A DNA stretch of 64,000 bases, taken from NCBI GenBank assembly GCA_949825025.1, contig OX463778.1, positions 16,956,196 to 17,020,195 on the forward strand. The letters run 5' to 3'. This stretch comes from Siphlonurus alternatus (taxonomy: Eukaryota; Arthropoda; Insecta; Ephemeroptera; Siphlonuridae). This document shows positions 50,501-58,519 of this stretch, one piece after another. The notes beneath the pieces are model-generated. The model was not told the DNA's origin. It ran no database searches and saw only the letters and a program-made list of their open reading frames with translations. How positions within the stretch are numbered: position 1 is the first letter of the stretch; every line of letters starts with the position of its first letter. Made by a program: the position numbers and the translations under genes.

Positions 50501-51839
50501 ATTTACCGGCTGCTGGCATACTCACATAAACATTAGGTTGCTGGTTGTAAGTAGATATACCAGCTGCCGGTCGACTAATATAAACCTCGGTTTTTGGATC
50601 ATTAATCGATGATTTACCGGCAGCCGGCATATTGACGTATCCACTTTGATGCTGTTGTTGAGGGGTCACTGATGGTTTACCAGCAGTTGGCATGCTTACA
50701 TATCCTCCAGTTTGTTGCTGGTTGATAGAAGATTTATCGGCCGCCGGTAAACTTACATAGCCTCCAGAGCTTGTCATTTCACTTACTGATGACTGCTGCA
50801 TAGAAGTAGACATTTCTTGAGATATAGCTTTGCTTGAGCTGCTACGTAAAATATTAGATCCTTCACTGCTTGTAATAATATATTCACCGGTAACCGGCAT
50901 ACTTAAATATTCACCGGTAATCATCTCACTGCCGGTAATAATTTCACTGCCGGTAATCATCTCACTGCTTTGAACTTCATGCGATACTTCATGACTTGAA
51001 CTACTTTTTTCTACTGATGTTTGCACGGAAGACGATGTCTCTTGCGCAACAGATTGTTGCGTGACTTCAGAGATGGAAGATTTACCGGCAGTCTGCTTGC
51101 TGACGTAACCGCTGGACTCACTAAGCTCGCGAGACACGGCTTGGCTCGAGCTGCTCCGCACCACGCTGGACGAGGAGGAAATCTCCTGGGCAACTGCCTT
51201 GCTGGAGGAGCTGCGGGTCACGCCGCTAACCGAGGTCCTTCCAGTTACCACCGAGGGTCTGCTGGATACCGGTCCACTCGTGATGACCGTCTCACCGCTC
51301 AGGATCTCGTGCGACGAAATAGCCTGGCTAGAACTACTCTGAACCACGGAAGACTCCTGGATACTTGACTGGACACTCGAGGAAGACTCGATATGTTGAG
51401 AACTTTCTTGTTGGTTCAGTGTCGAACCCTCCTCAACTATAATTACACCACCTTTTTCTATTACAGCTCCTTTTTCCATTACTTTTGTAGTTACTCCTCC
51501 AGATTGAATTACTTTACTGCTCCCTGCTCCTCCACTTTCAATCATTCTCATAACACCACCTCCCTCACGTAATTCTTTACTCGTACCTTCAATAACAAAT
51601 TTTTGTCGCTCAACACTTTCAACATGACTTACTTGAGTAGTTTCTTCTACAACTGTATTTGTAACTTCAGTAGTTGAACTCGATCTCATTTGAACTGAAG
51701 ATGAACTACTACCACCTGCTGCCTCTTCAGTGACAATAACACTTTCATTATTATCTACAGACGAAGTACTTGCTTCGTTTAAATCACCACTTGTTTTCTT
51801 TTTAGTTTTTGTTCCTGTCTGTTTTTTAGTTACCGTCAT
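3974..51839 (-). CDS. Giant SAXO/MAP6-like microtubule-associated repeat protein, whole gene model (12 coding exons)
   Basis: The coding segments are 51839-48988, 28911-28714, 27683-27540, 26069-24277, 23364-23063, 22009-19094, 18021-16462, 15465-13906, 12907-11348, 10351-8792, 7793-6507 and 6208-3974. Each has an AG acceptor and GT donor and all phases match, giving 5,989 codons including the TAA stop. Architecture: Ser-rich N-terminal extension (1-940), Cys/His signature CVCEICTCG-RHHC (about 943-955), divergent Mn-like modules (to about 1065), about 145 DNLxPEGEF repeats (1066 to about 5530) and an S/Q/N-rich tail. Vertebrate SAXO1 starts with a very similar Cys/His motif followed by Mn modules with a TTYxxDYxP core, and it binds and stabilises ciliary microtubules. 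A microtubule or axoneme role here is inferred from that. The start at 51839 is preferred over an in-frame ATG 33 bases upstream, because that one adds a Tyr/Cys-rich stretch from an AT-rich leader. The splicing is predicted, and isoforms are likely. Confidence 0.82.
6209..6506 (-). other. Intron 11 (short)
   Basis: This 298-bp AT-rich intron separates the last array exon from the terminal exon. It is not homologous to the array introns. Confidence 0.8.
6507..7793 (-). CDS. Exon 11 of giant SAXO-like gene: 429 residues, 14 repeats (shortened tandem copy)
   Basis: This 1,287-base exon, phase 0 to 0, has the array acceptor ttgttacag before 7793 but a different donor (GTACGAAA at 6506). It matches exons 7-10 for its first 13 repeats. 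It then lacks the last repeats and ends with a private unit, AERADIFIHKDHLKLDGD, with linker YRSRDEFK. Point differences include VRQPDNLIMEGDF and VVKTHPDNL. It marks the distal end of the tandem array. The private ending may be the older terminal repeat preceding exon 12. Confidence 0.86.
7794..8791 (-). other. Intron 10, duplicated with the array
   Basis: This 998-bp intron is clearly homologous along its whole length to the introns at 10352-11347, 12908-13905, 15466-16461 and 18022-19093. It has no coding potential of its own. It is more diverged than the 996/998-bp introns further upstream. Confidence 0.8.
8792..10351 (-). CDS. Exon 10 of giant SAXO-like gene: 520 residues, 17 repeats (tandem copy 4)
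   Basis: This 1,560-base exon, phase 0 to 0, is the most divergent of the four full copies. Its distal half carries DNLQPEGEF, EGTPRDDFTAGK and a final GDRAVVVKHEDHL. These differences cluster toward the 3' half. They fit a copy near the edge of the array that takes part less often in homogenisation. The donor GTGAGTG is at 8791 and the acceptor ttgttacag precedes 10351. Confidence 0.87.
10352..11347 (-). other. Intron 9, duplicated with the array
   Basis: This 996-bp intron has the array donor and acceptor and is near-identical to introns 7 and 8. It contains nothing else recognisable. Confidence 0.8.
11348..12907 (-). CDS. Exon 9 of giant SAXO-like gene: 520 residues, 17 repeats (tandem copy 3)
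   Basis: This 1,560-base exon, phase 0 to 0, has the same splice signals as the neighbouring copies. Individual differences include a YRQTTKGER linker in repeat 1 (TT where the others have NT) and PSQFRHPDNL in repeat 3 (Phe for Val). Otherwise the 17-repeat order is unchanged. The flanking introns are also near-identical to the flanking introns of exons 8 and 10, so the duplicated unit is exon plus intron. Confidence 0.88.
12908..13905 (-). other. Intron 8, duplicated with the array
   Basis: This 998-bp copy of the array intron has a short plus-strand frame at 13459-13665 that is chance. Confidence 0.8.
13906..15465 (-). CDS. Exon 8 of giant SAXO-like gene: 520 residues, 17 repeats (tandem copy 2)
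   Basis: This 1,560-base exon, phase 0 to 0, has the same acceptor (ttgttacag) and donor (GTGAGTG) as its tandem relatives. It opens VVRGERVELIRQ and ends RSRDDYA. Individual differences from the other copies include KHPDNLKPEGEF in repeat 4 and GERMTPVRHPDNL in repeat 9. Past the donor the frame runs into intron (about 65 codons without a stop). That is shared by copies 7-9 and is readthrough, not coding evidence. Confidence 0.88.
15466..16461 (-). other. Intron 7, duplicated with the array
   Basis: This 996-bp copy of the array intron contains nothing else recognisable. Confidence 0.8.
16462..18021 (-). CDS. Exon 7 of giant SAXO-like gene: 520 residues, 17 repeats (tandem copy 1)
   Basis: This 1,560-base exon, phase 0 to 0, has acceptor ttgttacag before 18021 and donor GTGAGTG at 16461. 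It starts VVRGERVELIRQVDNL and ends HRSRDDYA. The 17 repeats follow a three-repeat cycle: KKHPDNLRPEGEF with an NDFKPTR linker, KRPQDNLRPEGDF with a DDFTPGK linker, and VRHPDNLKMEGDF with a shorter ERPEKRTPGP linker. It is nearly identical to exons 8-10. A private change in repeat 4 (KHLDNL for KHPDNL) is shared with exon 10 only, suggesting gene conversion or a particular duplication order. Confidence 0.88.
18022..19093 (-). other. Intron 6, array intron carrying a LINE tail
   Basis: This 1,072-bp member of the array-intron family is lengthened by the insertion at 18637-18720. Confidence 0.8.
18637..18720 (-). mobile_element. LINE 3' tail inserted in intron 6 only
   Basis: Aligned by eye with the other array introns, this segment interrupts the shared aattaaa...tagaatgcattg stretch. 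On the minus strand it reads ...AGCTAAATAAAGATTATTTC then (ATTTC)n, the shape of a LINE 3' end with a short tandem tail. Its absence from the sister introns shows it landed after the duplications, or escaped conversion. Confidence 0.6.
19094..22009 (-). CDS. Exon 6 of giant SAXO-like gene: 972 residues, about 31 repeats
   Basis: This is the largest repeat exon, phase 0 to 0, with acceptor atgtttag before 22009 and donor GTGAGTGC at 19093. It opens GTSRSKEDYKAVVPERAVV. The first roughly 13 repeats are divergent (for example HEDNLKTEGKM, HPDNLYPEGAF). One, near 21720, is badly degenerate (WTKLDGEIFFE). From about position 20800 onward the repeats become almost identical to those of exons 7-10, ending in the shared HEDHLRMEGEWE / RSRDDYA terminus. 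It looks like the ancestral exon from which the 1,560-bp exons derive. It also carries an extra internal block (about 19780-19980) relative to them. Confidence 0.85.
22010..23062 (-). other. Intron 5
   Basis: This is 1,053 bp of AT-rich sequence. I see no repeat or gene in it. Confidence 0.75.
23063..23364 (-). CDS. Exon 5 of giant SAXO-like gene: three divergent repeats
   Basis: This 302-base exon (phase 1 in, phase 0 out) has acceptor ttatgtgcag before 23364 and donor GTAAGATT at 23062. It encodes ITTSQIEFTGEPGERP followed by three degenerate repeats with cores FTKIEGDI, HSDNLKTGGAF and HHDNLFVGGGEF. Linkers contain Y/F and H residues (QHTDYHG). It changes the gene to phase 0, and every later junction is phase 0. 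The reading frame continues into the downstream intron for only a few codons, which supports the donor. Confidence 0.8.
23365..24276 (-). other. Intron 4
   Basis: This is 912 bp of AT-rich sequence with a short (TG)n tract near 24043-24060. Nothing else is recognised. Confidence 0.75.
24277..26069 (-). CDS. Exon 4 of giant SAXO-like gene: about 20 DNLKPEGEF repeats
   Basis: This exon covers residues about 1065-1662. The acceptor is ttattccag before 26069 and the donor GTAATAAC at 24276, in phase 1. It starts FKYEDHLYPEGDF and carries about 20 repeats. The first five are EDHL-type (KxEDHLRLEGDF). The rest form a very regular 28-residue ladder alternating AEVKRPVDNLKPEGEFTG and SPIKKPEDNLRPEGEF, separated by RREQTTPGKGER. 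These lack the DDF/NDY aromatic linker seen downstream and carry REQxxPGK instead, so they are a distinct repeat subfamily. Neighbouring units are nearly identical in DNA, indicating recent local expansion by slippage or unequal exchange. Confidence 0.85.
26070..27539 (-). other. Intron 3, half occupied by a foldback element
   Basis: This is a 1,470-bp intron. The 802-bp inverted-repeat element at 26642-27443 ends only about 97 bp from the exon 3 donor. The rest is AT-rich without features. Confidence 0.7.
26642..27443. mobile_element. Long foldback element (about 800 bp hairpin)
   Basis: The ends TATAGGGTAGCG and CGCTACCCTATA are inverted, and homology continues inward almost to the centre near 27080. 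Inner matches include TTGGGTTGCCTGCTTAC and ACCTGATATTTTACCTACTG. A TA target duplication is possible. There is no transposase frame. Confidence 0.7.
27540..27683 (-). CDS. Exon 3 of giant SAXO-like gene: divergent Mn-like module
   Basis: This is a 144-base exon, phase 2 at both ends, with acceptor ...tgtgtag before 27683 and donor GTAACA at 27539. It encodes TSYVVLQPQERSRPVHHNSE, then LTLAQGEIKG and VSAYRADYDEKHAERQQ. The pair TTTTSK|TSYVV and YRADY resembles the TTY..DY cores of SAXO Mn modules. It is too short and divergent to identify alone. It is supported by flanking splice signals, phase and local base composition, which is GC-richer than the introns. Confidence 0.75.
27684..28713 (-). 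other. Intron 2
   Basis: This is 1,030 bp of AT-rich sequence containing the interleaved inverted repeats at 28376-28564. No other feature is seen. Confidence 0.7.
28376..28564. repeat. Interleaved inverted repeats
   Basis: TCAATGACACTAAACG pairs with CGTTTAGTGTCATTGA (28470-28485). The spacer of that hairpin (gggagcaattcac...) in turn pairs with 28512-28564 (...gtgaatcgtgccc). It looks like a remnant of two foldback units. Confidence 0.5.
28714..28911 (-). CDS. Exon 2 of giant SAXO-like gene: RHHCTHK half of the SAXO Cys/His signature
   Basis: The acceptor is ttcttgcag at 28912-28920 and the donor GTAAGAC starts at 28713. The exon is 198 bases, phase 2 in and out, so skipping it would keep frame. 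It begins by completing a Gly codon, then RHHCTHK, and continues with LSHTEYKAY and ends TTTTSK. The motif order (Cys/His signature, then a short aromatic ...EYxxY block) parallels the start of vertebrate SAXO1. It is about 20 kb from exon 1, yet phase and motif fit exactly. This is the exon that identifies the family. Confidence 0.85.
29019..29137. repeat. Imperfect inverted repeat (small MITE-like)
   Basis: CGATACAATTTTTCTAATTA near the left end pairs with the right end TAAAATTATTGTATCG. Arms of about 45 bp surround a short centre. Confidence 0.45.
29220..29268. repeat. (CA)n microsatellite
   Basis: About 24 uninterrupted CA units. Confidence 0.95.
32591..32747. repeat. (ATTAT)n pentanucleotide array
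   Basis: About 31 perfect copies of the 5-bp unit with no visible interruption. Confidence 0.95.
34648..34759. mobile_element. Small mariner-type MITE
   Basis: Inverted ends GGTCTGTTCGTAAATA and TATTTACGAACAGACC are each flanked by TA, the Tc1/mariner target pattern. The element is about 110 bp and non-coding. Confidence 0.6.
35457..35502. repeat. (TA)n microsatellite
   Basis: Uninterrupted TA dinucleotides. Confidence 0.9.
36181..37173. mobile_element. Non-autonomous hAT-type element, 993 bp
   Basis: A 57-bp terminal inverted repeat beginning CAGAGTCTTCTGCGCGC is identical at both ends. It is flanked by a perfect 8-bp duplication, GTTGAAAT (36173-36180 and 37174-37181). There is no transposase frame. 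The length of the duplication and the CAG ends point to hAT; other 8-bp superfamilies are possible. Confidence 0.8.
40839..41526. mobile_element. Foldback element, about 690 bp
   Basis: AAGGCCTTATGAACCTTT at the left is mirrored at the right. The arms stay similar almost to the centre (AAGTTTTCTTCAGTC-type blocks, TTCAAAATTCCAGAAGT). No clear target duplication. The 90-codon minus frame inside (40886-41158) is not a supported gene. Confidence 0.65.
47523..47688. mobile_element. hAT-type MITE, 166 bp
   Basis: The ends CAGGCGCGGATCCA and TGGATCCGCGCCTG are inverted, with a perfect 8-bp duplication CGATCAAT at 47515-47522 and 47689-47696. The interior has G and C homopolymers (GGGGGG, CCCCCCCCCC). 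Confidence 0.8.
48988..51839 (-). CDS. Exon 1 of giant SAXO-like gene: Ser-rich N-terminal extension ending in CVCEICTCG
   Basis: This exon encodes residues 1-950 plus two bases. It opens with MTVTKK and a Lys/Thr-rich basic start, then runs of Ser, Val, Gln and Thr with recurring RSSSSxA(V/I)xxE blocks. About 14 tandem copies of a roughly 19-residue unit built on GGYVSMPAAGKxxxNQQQT lie at about residues 355-640. The end reads EQCVCEICTCG and the donor is GTAAGTG (48981-48987 on the plus strand), in phase 2. No folded domain is apparent, so most of it should be disordered. The Cys motif matches the CxCELCxCGRHHC start of SAXO1 when joined to exon 2. In SAXO1 that motif is at the very N terminus, so the roughly 940 residues before it are an unusual extension. 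Confidence 0.85.
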
Positions 51840-53192
51840 GGTAAAACAATAATAATAACAATAATAAAACACACGCTATTAAAACAAACACACCGCGATG
51901 TTGTTACTTTAACAGCATCGCCTCAAATGACCAAAGAACTCCGTAGCTCAGTATGATACTATTCTGGCCTTCAAGAGAGAGAGAGAACAAGCTAACCAAT
52001 CAGAACGCGCTCTAGTCAACGTTGCAAGCTACTTCTTCCACTAAAGGCAATACGAGGAGAGAGGGCCGTAGTACCTCGATGTGATGCTGTGGGCGCTCTA
52101 TCTCTCCATATAGTTATAGCAAGTTTTTTACTCCTACCCACACTCGCACACGTCACGGCTGTACCGTCACGTCGCGGTGATGGTGCTCCTCCCCCCCTCT
52201 CCTCACATTACGCGTGCTCCAAGCTTGGTGTGGTGCTCATGGGCGCCCCATGCTCTGACGCCGCGACGGTGAGGCCTCTCTCTCTGATGGTAGAATAGCA
52301 ATAGACTGGTAACAGACATGCAGGCCCGCCCCATTGCAGCAGAGAACAGCAGGCGTGACTGCAGGCATCTACCTGATGCGTGACACCTGACTGACTGTGA
52401 GGGAACTTCATAGAATAGTCGTGTTGTTGTATACTTATTGCTATGGTAACTTGCGCTCCCTATATATAGCTCGTCGTGTGCATGGGACAATGGACTTTTA
52501 TTGAATTTTCAAAGCTTTTTATCTACAAAATCTTATATAGTTCTTATCAGGAAATATATATGTTATCATGCACTGCTGATAAATATTCATAATTTCTATA
52601 CTTCATGCTGCAGTTTAAATTAATTACTGAATATTAATTATTTAAAAGAAAATATACTAAAAAGTAATATAATGATGGATACATGTAATGAGAAGCTTTA
52701 ACATTGACGACACAATTCTCTCAGCCAATGAAAATCTAGCGCGCGAACTGCGCGCGACGACATGTTCTATCAAGCTTCCTATCCTTTAACCCAGCGGTAC
52801 CTGGTTTTTAATTTTTTTCGGTGGTTCTTATGAAGGGCAAGATTAATAATTCATTTGAGCCACGGGAAAGATCACTTCACACGACATAAAAAATATTCGA
52901 GATTCTGTGCAGCATAGAATTTGAATGAAAAAATAAATAAGATTTTGCTCCTAACAAACCTTATGGAGCGATGTCAGAATGCGGCGCTGCGGCATTTTTA
53001 AGTTGAAGCTTGTCATTACGACAATTTTATTATAATATATTATACGAATAATATCTTCGAGTTATATTATATATATTATATAAAACAATAAAATATAATA
53101 AAATAAATAAATAAATATAAACCATGCAAGCTGCATGTTATACTTAAAAAATAATAATTTATATTACTATGTATAAGCGATCGATATTATTT

Positions 53193-53248
<56 letters not shown>

Positions 53249-55834
53249 TATATAAATATATAAAACATACACAAATAATTTCCATGAAAACGCGTCGTTA
53301 TGTAACATTCGTCTAATTAGTCTCTGCTTTAATTCTTTATTATTTAAAAGGACAAAAACAATAGTATACTAACAATTCAGATTTCATTAAACTGTGTCAG
53401 TTGCTTTCTATGGATCTTTATTACTTTATTATATAAATTTCATGGTAATGGATTACATTCTTTTCTTAAATTTTTTTTATAAACTTACAAACACGTAATA
53501 TATTATGATTTAAGATAATTAAGTAAAATTACTACAAAAACCTTGATTTTTTTTCCTTGTAAAGCATTGAAATCATTTTTAACAATAATTTGACGTCAGA
53601 AAACCATCACATGTACTGAAGATAAATTATTATTATACGACGTCCTGCCTTACACCACAATGTCTTTTGTGGTTTCAATTGTCTGACTAGTGTTTGATTT
53701 CTTTGACTAATATTAACTATATAGGGAGTTGACACTATAAGGCATCGAGCTTACTTAGAAGAGGCGAGCGGCGTTTGATTAATGCTCGGTACACAAGATA
53801 CGAACTAGGCCGTTGACTGCATGTGCTACGTACGAGAGTGGGCAGACCTGATGCTGCTGCTGGTACCAGCCCACTCTGTGGCGGCCGGCGGGTGACCTCA
53901 CCGTCGTCTCTCCGCCAACGCCAGATTTAACACCACCGGCAGTAGCTGCATGTAACCACGTGATCACGACGAGGTGACCTTACGTCCCTTGCTGCCCACC
54001 TGTGTCACGAGAAAACGTATTATTATATACAGATTATACGTCGTATTTCTCTCTACTTCAAGGTTTATAACTTACATGGGATTAAGAATAATTAATACTT
54101 AAATTTACTATCAATAAATGTTCTTTTCTGTGGTCAATCTTCAAACGAATGTAACATCATGTAGAGTTCACTTTAGATTTACGTTTACCAAAATTTAAAC
54201 GCTTGCATGGGTGACGTATTATAACTGATGGGCATATATAATATTTTATTTTGTATGAATTGCATATAGCATTACAGCCCTTTTCTATATAAAATATGAG
54301 CATATATATATGACCCCGCACGTATACTTTCACCAAAGTTCATGAGTTTCATTTTGCAATCCTTCTCTTATTTATATAATATATATAGATTGAAACATAA
54401 AAAAAGGGTGTGGCACATAATGCATAAACAACACATTAATACATTTTTATATTTTATGTACAGTTCGTACGTGCCACCAGATGCAAATACAGGACAGCTA
54501 TTATATATTCGAGACAAAGGCTACTTTTAACTTACATATATGATAGAGATAAGTAAAATAACTCTTTTATCAGAACGTATATATACAGGTTTCTTTTTTG
54601 CATCTGTATTGTGGTCTCATATATTTAAGAAATAAAAATAAAATGCTTTGTAGGCTGAATAATTTACATTATCTTTAAAACATCTTTAACATTTTTATTT
54701 TATTTATTTTATTAATATACGTGCTTACAGTGGGTTTCTTAATAAAGAGCATTATCATCAATTTTTTGAATAGAACCATGAAATGTAAAAACTTATATTG
54801 CATATATTTTTTATAAAGTTTTTATATTTTATAGTTTTATATCTATATAAAGCCTGTTACTGCAAAGTAATTTTTATATAAGAAAATTAATGAATTCACT
54901 ATGAATGAACACTTTCGTGAATGGACTCTCTTAATTCAGCATTATTTTTTATTTGCCCCCATGGGCTATTAATTTAATTATTTGCTACTTAAATATATGT
55001 ATATATGCATTTGCAAATTGCGCAAACTTAATTTTATTATGAAGTAAAATTCACTAATTTGGCAAGCAACAAATTGTTTCGTACCATAATAAGCAAAGTT
55101 CTTTGTTTCGTAAAAAAATATAATTTTAAAAATCTCACACTTAATCTCTAATTAGTTACGGAAAGGTACGTAAAGGTAATATGCAGAGTAGCGCAATAGT
55201 GCGCTACCTCTCGACAGTTTTCTTAACTGTTAATCCGCTCGCGGCAGAAAGTTTGAAAGTTTAGGGGACTTCTTCCAGCTCAAGTGAGCCGGGTTTTCTC
55301 TTAATTGTTCTCCAGACTGAAACGGACCCTAACTTCCTCCCCTCGTCGTAACTGATAGATGGGCCTCAAGTTGTCTAGGGGGCGAGAGGAGGAGAGCGTG
55401 GGTGGGTTCCCAATCTGGCAATTACTTTACCACTAGCTTAAATTCAACTAAGCGCACTTCTTCTTATTATCTTTATATTATTGTTATATAGGAATGGGTG
55501 TATATTATAAATTAAAAGATTATAATTTAATCAACAAACACTGACTCTATTTTATTGCATGTAAAACAAATAAACTGAGAAAAATACACTATTGACAATA
55601 TTAATATTATTATGATTTTATACTGTAGCTTAATTTAATAATTCTGATAGAAGACAAATGTGATATAATTAATACTTAATTGAAAGGACGTTGAATAATC
55701 TTGAAGTATATCACGTAGCAGAAACACAATGAAGATCTAAACAGACAGCACCCGATTCTACCAGGTGATTTTGTTGATTACCAGCGGGTGGATAAGCAAC
55801 AAACGCCACCTGTAGACAGAACTAGGAAATTCAC
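51840..55834. other. Region upstream of exon 1 (possible 5' intron or promoter)
   Basis: GC-richer blocks lie at 51990-52290, 52700-52770 (with GCGCGC repeats) and 53780-54000. A CCAAT box is at 51996-52000. A (TA)n/(CA)n compound repeat is at 53196-53252. The rest is AT-rich, and I find no coding exon. Confidence 0.5.
53196..53252. repeat. (TA)n(CA)n compound microsatellite
   Basis: About 19 TA units run directly into about 8 CA units. Confidence 0.9.
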
Positions 55835-55902
55835 CGAACAAAGGAATGTGAGCCGTCGCGGGACCAGCAGCGTGGCGCCGCAGTGAATCAACCGCAAGGA
55901 CT
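55835..55902 (-). other. Possible 5' noncoding exon of the giant gene
   Basis: The start is the initiator A at 55902. A GTGAAT donor follows at 55834; an alternative CAG|GTGGCG donor would end the exon at 55810. A matching acceptor with a CT-rich tract (ttctctctctctcttgaaggccag) precedes 51963, which would give a 124-base leader before the ATG at 51839. No transcript evidence is available. Confidence 0.35.
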
Positions 55903-55940
55903 GACTTGACATTTTTGGGCACGAGCTTTTATAACCTCGG
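55895..55940 (-). promoter_or_regulatory. Core promoter: TATA box plus arthropod-type initiator
   Basis: On the minus strand TATAAAAG begins at 55933, and a TCAGTC initiator has its A at 55902, which places TATA at -31. The surrounding 200 bp is GC-richer than its neighbours. No minus-strand coding frame follows until exon 1 of the giant gene at 51839. The transcript may therefore begin with a short noncoding exon and splice to exon 1. The spacing is seen in the sequence; the link to the gene is inferred. Confidence 0.5.
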
Positions 55941-56703
55941 TGCCCTCGGTCAGCTGTGTCTATTGTTTACCTGGAATTTTAGTATTGCCACCTTTTGAGT
56001 ATTATTGCTGTTATGTCACTTCCCTAGTTTTGTGGAAAATTCTTCACACTTTCAATAAATCAATATTGACGTTAAATAATAGAAAACATAATAAATTGCA
56101 TATGACAAATTAGACAATACTATTATGCAGCTTTTTTACATAATTAGGTAAGCAAATTGTATGAATTACGGCTCGTTTTGCGAGCCGGCAATATACGATT
56201 TTACATTATTTATATTTACAAGAAAAACAACTTTTATGATTAACAGTATACTTCTATGCACACTTGAAATAATTATTTATAAAAATATATTAACTGTTTT
56301 ACATGAAACGAAAAATTAACGGTGAACTGTTATTTAATATGCACTGGTATGCATAGGAAGGAAGTTTAGTAAATATGAGATTGCACAACAAATATACATA
56401 ATAATGAGCTCATATATCATTTAAAAGAAAGTAAATAAAATTTACTATGAACAGTGCTAATAGGTTTAGTTGGGGAATTTTTACTTTTGTTGTAATAATA
56501 AATTAAAGAAAATATTTTGTTTACATTCACAATATGTGCATAGATTTGGCGGGAACAGGACAGCTGTTTATTTAATATGGTTGGTACCTCCCAATATTTA
56601 TTGGGTGCACCAAAAATTTAAAAGCAAATTGAGAAGGTTAAAACTGAAATAAAGCATTATAATTAAGACATAAAAAGTAGGGAAGTTACAAGACAATTCA
56701 GTT
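55941..56703. other. Intergenic AT-rich stretch
   Basis: No gene or repeat is recognised between the promoter candidate and the hAT-type element. Confidence 0.5.
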
Positions 56704-56711
56704 CCTTTAAT

Positions 56712-58245
56712 CAGTGGTGAAAGTAAGCCGGTGCGCACCAGTGCGCCGCACTGGTAAGACATTTGACGCCAGTGCGGCGCACTGGTAAGACACTGATCGA
56801 AATTTACCAAAAAAATCAATAATTTTTAATGAAAAAAAAATATTTGCAAGTGTGAACAGATAACATTATAAAACATTATAATCATGCTCAATGCATGATA
56901 GTTATTGCATTTTTTTTCTCTCACGAAGTTTTAACTTGCACTTTCTTTTAAAATTTGTGCTAAAAAAATAATTGAAATCTACTCTATTTACCTTAATTTA
57001 TTTTTTCATTACGTAAAAAATAAAAACGAATTAATAATTTGAGGTATGAAATTGTTGCGTTGTAAATAAATATGCATTTAGAGTGCTGCAGTAAACATTA
57101 TTATAAAAGACTATGTTTAAAAAGTTAATAATAATATTTTTTTCATAAATGCATTTTTATGGTGAGTCTTGGAGCAGATTTATTTATTATATTATTTTCT
57201 TAGATTTTTTAAATCAAAGAAATATTTTTATAATTTTTTTTTTAAATATCTGTAGGTTTATTGTTTACTATTTTTTCTTCAATTTTTATATGAAGTGATC
57301 ATGATGTTTTATTACATGATCATATGGAAGTGGTAAAATCGTTAGCACTTTTTTAAAATTGTAACCTTTCATCTTTTTGGAATATTTTATTTAAATTAAT
57401 TTTCGAGGCATTTAAAACAATAATTTATTTATTTAAAAAAAATGTAAAACATTTATTGAAAAAATAAAACATTCTAAATTGTGAAACAGTTAATTAAAAT
57501 ATTTTTACTGAATTAACACTGCTGCTAGATATGCATAGGCAACGAACAACGAATTGCTTGTTTGTGAATTTCTTTTCTATAAAAATTTATATTTAAATTT
57601 TCACTAGGCAGCACAGGAAATATTTTTGAATATTTTTTTCATCAATTTAGTGTGACACTATATTTTTTTTACTCTGTTAAAAAGTTTGAAAAAGTGTTAA
57701 CTTAATTTGTGGGTTAATTCTCATAAGGATTTCCAATATTTTTTTCCAGAAAAATGGCTCCATAAAAGATATTTTATTTGTAAATCGAAAATCTATTAAA
57801 GAAATTCATCATAGATTACTTATTGTTAGATATTTTTTAATTGGTTCCATAGTTCAGATGAAGTGTGAGTAAACAGTAAAATGCTGCATTCTGTGCCATA
57901 AATTTGCATGTTAAAAAATTAAGCCTCCGAAACACCAACTTTGGGAATTTTTTGTTTTTAATTTCTAGATAGAGGGCAGAAAATATTTTTAGAAAACAAA
58001 TTCTTAAAAAAAAAAAAAAAAAAAGTTAACCCCTCACTCTAGTTAAAAAAATCTCTTAGGGGTGCATCCTTGTAAAAAAAAAAAAAAAAAAAAGGTATTA
58101 TAAATCAATTTTAGTGCAACTTTTCAATGAAAAAAAATAAGCCACGCCCCTTTTTCCCAAAAAATCGCGCCTCCGGCGGGGTTCGGGCCCTTCAGGCCTC
58201 TATCTGAAGCGCACTGGTAAGAAATTGAAACTACTTTCACCACTG
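56712..58245. mobile_element. Non-autonomous hAT-type element, 1,534 bp, with a nested MITE
   Basis: The ends CAGTGGTGAAAGTA and TACTTTCACCACTG are flanked by a perfect 8-bp duplication CCTTTAAT (56704-56711 and 58246-58253). Near the left end a GCGCACTGGTAAGACA-type motif is repeated, and it recurs near the right end. The interior is AT-rich and non-coding and holds a family A part-copy. Confidence 0.8.
57700..58050. mobile_element. Family A MITE, partial copy nested in the hAT-type element
   Basis: It shares, in the same order, AATTCATCATAGATTAC-type sequence, ATTTTTTAATTGGT, and CCGAAACACCAACTTTGGGA with the right half of the element at 1019-1680. The other arm is missing or unrecognisable. 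Confidence 0.6.
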
Positions 58246-58519
58246 CCTTTAATATAATAGTGGCCGAACCTGCAATCAAACGAGCTAGTTTAAAAGCCAT
58301 ATTCATTTATATAAAAGCAAAACGAAACCACCATCGGAACATTGGAATCGGAAGAAAGCAACATTTATCTCATTAGTTATATGTAAAGTTTTTTATGATA
58401 TCTCATTTGATCGCCAGGCCCTAAATACTATATCAGAATACTATAGCAATCTTTTGGACCTTAAACGTATACTTTTCATGATTCCAACTGCCAGGCTTTG
58501 GACATCACTTTGGTTCATT

